A stretch of 10,017 nt of DNA from an uncultured Calothrix sp. Its GTDB lineage: Bacteria; Cyanobacteriota; Cyanobacteriia; Cyanobacteriales; Nostocaceae. How positions within the stretch are numbered: position 1 is the first letter of the stretch; each line of letters begins with the position of its first letter. Location of the stretch: assembly GCA_937884685.1 (NCBI GenBank), contig CAKZYM010000962.1, forward strand, positions 1-10,017, given 5' to 3'. Of the stretch, positions 5,055-10,017 are shown piece after piece. Below the pieces are notes generated by a model. That model was not told the DNA's origin. It worked only from the letters and a program-made list of their open reading frames with translations, and made no database searches. The position numbers and the translations under genes are program-made.

Positions 5055-6992
5055 CTATTTTTTTACTTTTAGTTTTCCTTGAATAGTAGCAGATGGTACT
5101 TTACTATTCCCGTTTCCAGAATCAATTTTATTGGAAACAGTAGTTTTGCTGTCGCTATCTATCAAAGGTAAATTGATTTTTACAGTAGTACCTTGATTGA
5201 TTCCGGGACTCTCAAGGGTTATGGTACCTCCCATCAATTCGATTAAGTTACGTGAAATTGCTAGTCCTAATCCGGTACCGTTATATTTGCGCGTAGTGGC
5301 ACCATCTACCATCACAAAAGGACGAAATAGCTTCTGCTGTTGCTCGATATCGATTCCTATACCTGTATCTTTAACAGCAAGATTTACCCAAGATTTGCTG
5401 TTAATGTCTTTAATCTCTGTGGTTATGCTAATACTTCCTTGTTCGGTGAACTTAGTCGCATTACCGATAACGTTGATTAAAACTTGCTTGAGCTTATCTG
5501 TATCCGCATTAACTTGAATTTGTTCTTGTAAGTCGGGAGCATTTAGTTGCAAACCTTTTTGTCGAATATTCAGCGATTGTAAGTTAATTACTTCGTTAAC
5601 TACTTGACGTAAGTCAATAGGTTCGATTGTGACTGATAGCTTACCCGCTTCTATTCTAGAAATATCGAGTAAATCGTTAATAATACTTAATAAATGGATA
5701 GCAGTTTCGTCCGCGCGTTTGAGAAACTCTTTTTCTTCTTCTCTATCGTCACACAGGTCATCCCGAACCAGACGGATAGAATTTATGATGACGTTTAATG
5801 GATTCCTTAATTCATGAGAAGTTGTAGCCAAAAAATGACTCTTACTTTGATTAGCAGTTTTGGCATCTTTCCAAGCAATTTCTAACTCTTCAGCCCATGC
5901 TTTGAGCCTTTCCACCATTTGGTCGAGTGCTTGTGCTAATTGATTGAATTCCCGAATGTTGAAATTATGGGGAACTGGAGAAGAAGTTTCTTTGGAATGA
6001 ATATGCAAAGCGTAATCCCGCAGTTTTTCAACAGGACGCGCTAAATAATTAGCTACATACAGCGATGCTAATAAAGTCGCACTAATCAAAACGACGGTTA
6101 AAGCGAATAAAATTAACTTAATTTCTGTTAAACCGACTAAAGCAGTATCTAAGTTCGTAACGGCTAATATTACCCATTTTTGGTTATCATCATCAACTGG
6201 GCTGTTAATAGCTGTATATCCAGCAAGTAGCTGTTCGCCTTCTTTTTCAAAAAATAAATCTGAAGATTCTTTATTTCCAGATACAGCATCTTTGACAATT
6301 TTTTGTAATTTCTTTCCATCTGCATGCTCGGCAATATTGGTACCTACTCTTTGAAAAATAGGGTGTGCTAAAATTGTGCCATTTTGTGCAATTACTACCG
6401 TAGAACTTGTTAAAAATTGTGGATTATTTTTAATTTTTTCGTGCATTAGTTGCGACTTCATGCTCAAGGTATAACGCGATTCACCCTGAGTATCGTAGAT
6501 GGGAGAAGATAAGTTGAGCGCTAACTTTGAGGATTGATTTTCCAAGCTATTTCTTTTAACTTTTGGAGATAAGATAGGTTCAGTTTGAACTTTAGCTGGA
6601 GAAAACGAAAAATTATTCAAATTAGTTAATTGTTTACCGCAATTGCCGACAATAACATTGTTGTTGTTCGGATTTGTCAATTGAATGCATTTTATTTGTC
6701 TGGGCAATTTCTTGGCTAACTCAGTAACAAATTGTTCTACGAACTGAGGATTACCGGCTTGAAGAACCGTACTTTGAGACGCAACGAACAAATGACTTTT
6801 GAGTGCATCAATATTTTCTCCTTTGATAATCGCACTTTTTGTTAAATTCAGACGGGCGATTTCTATTAAGCTAGAACGTGCTTTTTGATAGCCAACAAAC
6901 TCACCTATCAATAAGACTGGTACTGATAGCAATAATATCTTCGATATTATAATTCGACGAAATGATGATTGACGGAAATTCACCATTGGCAT
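5055..6992 (-). CDS. Membrane sensor histidine kinase (extracytoplasmic sensor, HAMP, HisKA, HATPase)
   Basis: A two-component sensor kinase of 645 residues that should sense an extracytoplasmic signal and pass phosphate to a response regulator. Order: membrane helix 1 (about 14-31), a large periplasmic domain (about 35-288) of the double Cache type by layout, membrane helix 2 (about 291-314), a HAMP linker (about 312-365), HisKA (about 384-450) with H-box SHELRNPLN and phospho-acceptor H393, then an HATPase domain with N-box NVIGNATKF (N511), G1 DTGIG (542-546), F-box FRPF (556-559) and G2 GTGLGL (572-577). All key residues are intact, so it should be active. A Ser/Lys-rich tail (about 612-645) has no recognised domain, and no receiver domain is attached. 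The periplasmic part has two cysteines, C102 and C118, around an Asn run. The start is at 6992 or two codons later at 6986 (MPMV or MV); a purine stretch GAGA lies just upstream and suits the second better. No response regulator is in the window. The signal is unknown. Confidence 0.93.
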   Translation of the reverse strand: MPMVNFRQSSFRRIIISKILLLSVPVLLIGEFVGYQKARSSLIEIARLNLTKSAIIKGENIDALKSHLFVASQSTVLQAGNPQFVEQFVTELAKKLPRQIKCIQLTNPNNNNVIVGNCGKQLTNLNNFSFSPAKVQTEPILSPKVKRNSLENQSSKLALNLSSPIYDTQGESRYTLSMKSQLMHEKIKNNPQFLTSSTVVIAQNGTILAHPIFQRVGTNIAEHADGKKLQKIVKDAVSGNKESSDLFFEKEGEQLLAGYTAINSPVDDDNQKWVILAVTNLDTALVGLTEIKLILFALTVVLISATLLASLYVANYLARPVEKLRDYALHIHSKETSSPVPHNFNIREFNQLAQALDQMVERLKAWAEELEIAWKDAKTANQSKSHFLATTSHELRNPLNVIINSIRLVRDDLCDDREEEKEFLKRADETAIHLLSIINDLLDISRIEAGKLSVTIEPIDLRQVVNEVINLQSLNIRQKGLQLNAPDLQEQIQVNADTDKLKQVLINVIGNATKFTEQGSISITTEIKDINSKSWVNLAVKDTGIGIDIEQQQKLFRPFVMVDGATTRKYNGTGLGLAISRNLIELMGGTITLESPGINQGTTVKINLPLIDSDSKTTVSNKIDSGNGNSKVPSATIQGKLKVKK

Positions 6993-7441
6993 TCTCTGAT
7001 AAGCATTTACTTTTCAAACGTTAAAATAAATGTGAACGAACAAGTTAATATACTTCTATTATTAAGTTGATTATTCCAGTGGAGTCAAGTTATTAAATTG
7101 TTGTTAACTAAAGCAAGCAGAGTAAAATGGCTTCCTGCTATGCTGGAACATCAAAATATTGATACTTCTATAAATGGTAAATGATGATTCTTTGTTACAG
7201 TTTAGCAACCTTCACACATAAGACAAGCCACTAAGTAAATATGATAATATGTACGACTCTCTGTAAGATTATTTGTATAGGTTAGTTTTTGTTTAAATAC
7301 TCCTTTTCCTGCATGCTATAAAATTTATTGTAGGAATAAAGGCAGTATCACACCTACAAAAATATCAGCTATAGAAGTTTTTTATCTATTATATTCACTT
7401 TCATAAATATCAATGAATATTGTGTTTTACCTGTAATTTTC
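6993..7441. other. Divergent intergenic region without recognised elements
   Basis: This 449-bp AT-rich stretch separates the minus-strand kinase from the plus-strand RibD-like gene and should hold promoters for both. I see no tandem heptads, strong palindrome, tRNA or credible small gene. A TATAAA at 7317-7322 could be a -10 element for the downstream gene, but no good -35 sits at 16-18 bp, and no GTA-N8-TAC (NtcA-type) site was seen. Confidence 0.5.
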
Positions 7442-8137
7442 ATGACACAACAACATCGTCCTCAGACCACAGTTATTTTGGCAATGAGTGCAGATGGAAA
7501 AATAGCTGACGTTAATCGTTCTCCAGCTAGATTTGGTTCAATTAATGATAAAGCACACCTTGAAAAAGAAATTGCGACAAAGGATGGTGTCTTGTTCGGT
7601 GCTGGAACTTTACGCGCTTACGGTACAACTTTGACTGTATCGCATCCAAATTTATTACAGCATCGACAATGTAATGGTAAACCACCCCAACCGGTTCATA
7701 TAGTTATTTCCCATTCCGGTAAGTTAAATCCAGAATTACGCTTTTTTCAGCAGCCAGTTGAGCGCTGGTTAGTTTCAACAGCCGCAGGGGCGCAATTTTG
7801 GCAAGCAAGACCAGAATTTAAACGTATATTAGTATTTGAAACGCCCACCGGAAAAGTTGATATTCGCGCAGCCCTACAAAATCTGACTAACTTGGGTATA
7901 GCACACTTAGGAGTTTTAGGTGGGGGAAAATTGGTAGCTAATTTTCTAGAATTAAACTTAATTGATGAAATTTGGCTGACTATCTGTCCCTTGATTCTTG
8001 GTGGTAAAGATACTCCGACACCAGTTGATGGTTCCGGATTTTTAGCGAAACTTGCTCCACAGTTACAACTTATGGAAGTTCGTACCGAAGACCAAGAAGT
8101 ATTTCTTCATTATTCCCTGCAACAATTCCCAGATTAG
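7442..8137 (+). CDS. RibD C-terminal domain (dihydrofolate reductase-like fold) protein
   Basis: A 231-residue protein that corresponds to the reductase half of RibD, the riboflavin-pathway enzyme that reduces 5-amino-6-ribosylamino-pyrimidinedione 5'-phosphate with NADPH. Seen in order: TVILAMSADGKIA (10-22), the typical opening strand with substrate-loop residues; KDGVLFGAGTLRAYGTTL (47-64), the second conserved block; VLGGGKLVANFLELNLIDEIWLTICPLILGG (158-188), with the glycine-rich nucleotide-binding turn and the closing P-x-I-x-GG motif. The N-terminal cytidine-deaminase-like domain of bifunctional RibD, with its zinc motif, is absent. The protein begins directly with the reductase domain and is not truncated: the domain is complete. 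It may be the riboflavin-pathway reductase acting separately or a paralogue with another pterin or pyrimidine substrate; the sequence does not decide. No other rib genes are near. An acyltransferase gene follows after 48 bp on the same strand, so co-transcription is likely. Confidence 0.87.
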   Translation: MTQQHRPQTTVILAMSADGKIADVNRSPARFGSINDKAHLEKEIATKDGVLFGAGTLRAYGTTLTVSHPNLLQHRQCNGKPPQPVHIVISHSGKLNPELRFFQQPVERWLVSTAAGAQFWQARPEFKRILVFETPTGKVDIRAALQNLTNLGIAHLGVLGGGKLVANFLELNLIDEIWLTICPLILGGKDTPTPVDGSGFLAKLAPQLQLMEVRTEDQEVFLHYSLQQFPD

Positions 8138-8185
8138 ACTAGGCTAAATAAAGCTTTTGCCGCTCGCTTTTGTTTTTAACGACCC

Positions 8186-9370
8186 ATGGTGGAAAAAATT
8201 AAGTCAAGCTATTCTCTAGCCTGGATCAATACAGTTGCTGAAGTACCTAAAGAGAGTTGGAATGCTTTGGCTGTTCCTCTTCAGACTCCTTTCTTTGAGT
8301 GGGATTGGTTAAACAATCTAGAAGTTTCTCAAAGCGCTAGTGCTAAAAGTGGTTGGCTACCGAATCACTTGACAATTTGGCGAGATAGAACATTGATTGC
8401 TGCTGCACCACTTTATCTCAAAGGACATAGTTATGGAGAATTTGTCTTTGACCATCAGTGGGCAGATTTAGCTCATCGTATCGGGGTTGAATACTACCCC
8501 AAAATGCTTGGAATGTCCCCATTTACCCCAGCTGAAGGTTATCGATTTTTGATTGCACTGGGGGAAGATGAAGATGAAATTACTTCCCTAATAGTGCGTG
8601 AAATAGATTCTTTTTGTAAAAAACAGCGTATTAGTGGCTGTAATTTTTTGTATGTAGACCCCGATTTTCGTCCAGTATTGGAACGTCAGGGTTTTACAGC
8701 TTGGTTACACCATAATTATGTTTGGCAAAATAATGATTTCACAACTTTCGATGATTATTTAACTGCATTTAACGCAAATCAGCGTCGCAACATCAAACGC
8801 GAACGAAAAGCTGTAGCAAAGGCAGGTTTAGAATTTAAAGCTTTGAGCGGAGATGATATTCCTAGAGAATTATTTCCCCTGATGTACGATTTTTATGCTG
8901 ATACCTGTGACAAATTTGGTTGGTGGGGTAGTAAATATCTCACAAAACAATTTTTTGAATCTTTATACGAAAATTATCGTCATAGAGTAGTGTTTTTCGG
9001 AGCTTACAGCGAACAAGATAACAGCCGACCTGTAGGAATGTCATTTTGTTTATATAAAGACGAAAAAATGTACGGACGCTACTGGGGTAGTTTCCAAGAA
9101 AGAGATTGTCTTCACTTCGTCGCTTGTTATTATTCACCCATTCAATGGGCTATTAAAAATATTTTTCAAGTATTTGACCCTGGTGCAGGAGGACGACACA
9201 AAAAACGTCGTGGTTTCCCAGCCACTCCCAACTATAGCTTACATCGCTTCTACAACAATCGTTTAGGACAAATACTCCGTCGCTACATCAGCGAAGTTAA
9301 CGAACTCGAACAACAGGAAATAGAAGCAATTAATGAAGAGATTCCTTTTGCAATTAAGAATAAAGAATAG
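8186..9370 (+). CDS. COG3146 / FemAB-like (GNAT-superfamily) predicted N-acyltransferase
   Basis: The 394-residue protein matches the uncharacterised COG3146 family (formerly DUF482), which has two tandem GNAT-like folds related to the peptidoglycan interpeptide ligases FemA/B and the aminoacyltransferases. Seen: the opening block PFFEWDWLNNLE (35-46); WLPNHLTIWRDRTLIAAAPLYLKGHSYGEFVFDHQWAD (57-94), typical of the first half; the basic segment NANQRRNIKRERKAV (196-210); WWGSKYL (246-252); YGRYWGSF (296-303); CYYSPIQWAIKN; and the conserved PGAGGRHKKRRGFPATPNYSLHRF (332-355). The protein is cytosolic with no signal peptide. Length is usual for the family and no part is missing. The biochemical reaction is not established; acyl or aminoacyl transfer to an amine is inferred from the fold. 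The ATG at 8186 is fixed by an in-frame TAA at 8177-8179; no clear Shine-Dalgarno is visible. It lies 48 bp after the RibD-like gene and is followed by heptad arrays. Confidence 0.88.
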   Translation: MVEKIKSSYSLAWINTVAEVPKESWNALAVPLQTPFFEWDWLNNLEVSQSASAKSGWLPNHLTIWRDRTLIAAAPLYLKGHSYGEFVFDHQWADLAHRIGVEYYPKMLGMSPFTPAEGYRFLIALGEDEDEITSLIVREIDSFCKKQRISGCNFLYVDPDFRPVLERQGFTAWLHHNYVWQNNDFTTFDDYLTAFNANQRRNIKRERKAVAKAGLEFKALSGDDIPRELFPLMYDFYADTCDKFGWWGSKYLTKQFFESLYENYRHRVVFFGAYSEQDNSRPVGMSFCLYKDEKMYGRYWGSFQERDCLHFVACYYSPIQWAIKNIFQVFDPGAGGRHKKRRGFPATPNYSLHRFYNNRLGQILRRYISEVNELEQQEIEAINEEIPFAIKNKE

Positions 9371-9371
9371 G

Positions 9372-9420
9372 GAATTGGGAGTTAGGAGTTAGGAGTTAGG
9401 AGTTAGGAGTTAGGAATTGA
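9372..9420. repeat. STRR heptad array (GAGTTAG)
   Basis: Seven heptads in register start one base after the acyltransferase stop codon: GAATTGG, five exact GAGTTAG (9379-9413), and GAATTGA (9414-9420). GAGTTAG matches the reverse complement of the ACTCCTA arrays at 1-100 and 9995-10017 (CTAACTC on the other strand). Confidence 0.95.
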
Positions 9421-9422
9421 AT

Positions 9423-9468
9423 ACTGTTCACTGATAACTGTTCACTGATAACTGTTCACTGATAACTG
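9423..9468. repeat. STRR array of alternating ACTGTTC/ACTGATA heptads
   Basis: Three exact copies of the 14-mer formed by ACTGTTC plus ACTGATA (9423-9464) are followed by ACTG (9465-9468). The units are the same as those in the right arm of the rnpB P12 helix. Two bases (AT) separate this array from the previous one. The following 64 bp up to the next gene (9469-9532) show no clear promoter motif. Confidence 0.95.
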
Positions 9469-9532
9469 AAAAAGAATTACACTTATTTAAGTTCGTGGAA
9501 ACCGTCATAACACTAGTTGTTTTTAATTCATT

Positions 9533-9913
9533 ATGAATCTACTCGACAATTTAAAAGCAATAGATGACAAACTTTCTCAGCGATATATAGAATTAGACCC
9601 TGCCGGATATTTTATTATTTACATTAATAAAGAAGAAGGTTTAATTTCTGCCAAACATTTTACCAACGTTATTGACGAGAGAGGTTTAGCTGTTGACCCG
9701 GAAACGGGAAAGGTAATTCCTGCAAAAGGGAAATTAGAGCGAACCCATACAACGGTATATTCTGGCAGAACTGCAAAAGAATTATCTGTCAAAATATTTG
9801 AAGAAACTAAACCCTGTCCCATAACTATGTTTGACCATGCTGCTTATCTAGGTCGAGAATTTGTCCGAGCCGAGATTGCTCTAGCAACAGGACAAGAGTA
9901 CGTCCAGGATTAA
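9533..9913 (+). CDS. DUF4346-like conserved cyanobacterial protein
   Basis: A small soluble protein of 126 residues, with no signal peptide or membrane segment, that I recognise as the type annotated as DUF4346 in cyanobacteria. Distinct blocks are LSQRYIELDPAGYFIIYINKEEGLISAKHF (14-43), DERGLAVDPETGKVIPAKGK (48-67), TVYSGRTAKELSVKIFEE (74-91) and MFDHAAYLGREFVRAEIALATGQEYVQD (99-126). The last block, with H102, Y105, G107, R108 and E109, looks like a conserved functional surface. In other organisms the domain occurs at the end of larger proteins linked to pterin or one-carbon metabolism, but this is a loose recollection and no function is established here. The family name is from memory; the gene being real is well supported by composition and the clean start. 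An in-frame TAA at 9524-9526 bounds the start, and no Shine-Dalgarno is visible. It sits between heptad arrays of opposite orientation. Confidence 0.82.
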   Translation: MNLLDNLKAIDDKLSQRYIELDPAGYFIIYINKEEGLISAKHFTNVIDERGLAVDPETGKVIPAKGKLERTHTTVYSGRTAKELSVKIFEETKPCPITMFDHAAYLGREFVRAEIALATGQEYVQD

Positions 9914-9914
9914 G

Positions 9915-9970
9915 GATTTTGGATTTTAGATTTTAGATTTTGGATTGGTAATTGGGGATTGGGGATTGGG
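9915..9970. repeat. STRR heptad array (GATTTTG/GATTTTA then GATTGGG)
   Basis: Eight heptads in strict register start two bases after the stop codon: GATTTTG, GATTTTA, GATTTTA, GATTTTG, GATTGGT, AATTGGG, GATTGGG, GATTGGG. The first four are the reverse complement type of the heptads at 101-142; the last ones are the reverse complement type of CAATCCC at 2793-2799. Again the unit changes without loss of spacing. Confidence 0.93.
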
Positions 9971-9974
9971 AGAA

Positions 9975-9991
9975 GGGAGCTAGATGCTCCC
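9975..9991. other. Short GC-rich hairpin between heptad arrays
   Basis: GGGAGC (9975-9980) pairs with GCTCCC (9986-9991) around a 5-nt loop TAGAT. The 3' arm with the following AAT could instead pair partly with ATTGGGAG at 9965-9972. No T-run follows, so a terminator role for the preceding gene is only possible, not clear. Confidence 0.45.
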
Positions 9992-9994
9992 AAT

Positions 9995-10017
9995 ACTCCT
10001 AACTCCTAACTCCTAAC
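9995..10017. repeat. STRR heptad array (ACTCCTA), runs off the right edge
   Basis: Three exact ACTCCTA units (9995-10015) plus AC, cut by the window end. They have the same unit and orientation as the array at the left end (3-86), and are inverted relative to 9379-9413. Confidence 0.93.

Noticed and set aside
5197..5817. Plus-strand open frames opposite the kinase (5197-5517 and 5629-5817)
   Set aside because: They lie antisense to the conserved HisKA and HATPase coding region, have Ser/Leu/Ile-rich shadow composition and no family resemblance.
8152..8177. Direct repeat GCTTTTG with a T-run between the RibD-like gene and the acyltransferase gene
   Set aside because: The two copies are direct and do not form a good stem; the weak AAAGC/GCTTT pairing is insufficient for a terminator.
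1..10017. A defence, toxin-antitoxin or biosynthetic system
   Set aside because: All long genes match housekeeping or general families, or are single unknowns; there is no toxin-antitoxin pair, nuclease/helicase cassette, transposase or synthase cluster.

Overview
The window looks like chromosomal DNA of a filamentous, probably heterocyst-forming cyanobacterium (Nostocales type). Three things point there: AT-rich intergenic DNA full of 7-bp short tandemly repeated repetitive (STRR) sequences, a cyanobacterial-type RNase P RNA whose P12 arm is built from the same heptads, and proteins with a cyanobacterial flavour (RNase III starting MSVIYPRRQRQLE, a short DUF4346-like protein, a COG3146 acyltransferase). 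The species cannot be named from this sequence alone.

Layout. 1-361: a 20-unit heptad array, an intrinsic-terminator-like hairpin and a second A/T-stem hairpin ahead of corA. 362-2244: corA (CorA-type divalent-cation channel) and, 20 bp downstream, a membrane-anchored protein of unknown function. 2275-2730: rnpB, with an STRR-built P12 helix. 2793-3576: a CAATTAC heptad array running almost into the start codon of rnc (RNase III). 3577-3817: three hairpins, two of which resemble dispersed cyanobacterial palindromes, and another heptad run touching the next start codon. 3818-4858: a Gfo/Idh/MocA-family NAD(P)-dependent oxidoreductase. 5055-6992 (minus strand, convergent): a membrane sensor histidine kinase without a linked response regulator. 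6993-7441: a 449-bp divergent intergenic region with nothing firmly recognisable. 7442-9370: a stand-alone RibD C-terminal (pyrimidine reductase-like) protein and a COG3146/FemAB-like acyltransferase, 48 bp apart. 9371-10017: heptad arrays of several types around a DUF4346-like gene.

How the parts relate. Most neighbours look functionally unrelated, a common cyanobacterial pattern. The exception is rnpB next to rnc, which places two RNA-processing endonuclease components on the same strand 135 bp apart. The corA/unknown pair and the RibD-like/acyltransferase pair are the only likely co-transcribed protein pairs.

I found no mobile-element gene, CRISPR array, tRNA, toxin-antitoxin pair, defence system or biosynthetic cluster. 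The real interest is the heptad biology: arrays whose unit sequence changes while the 7-bp register is kept, the same units inside a catalytic RNA, and arrays abutting start codons where a ribosome-binding site would normally lie.
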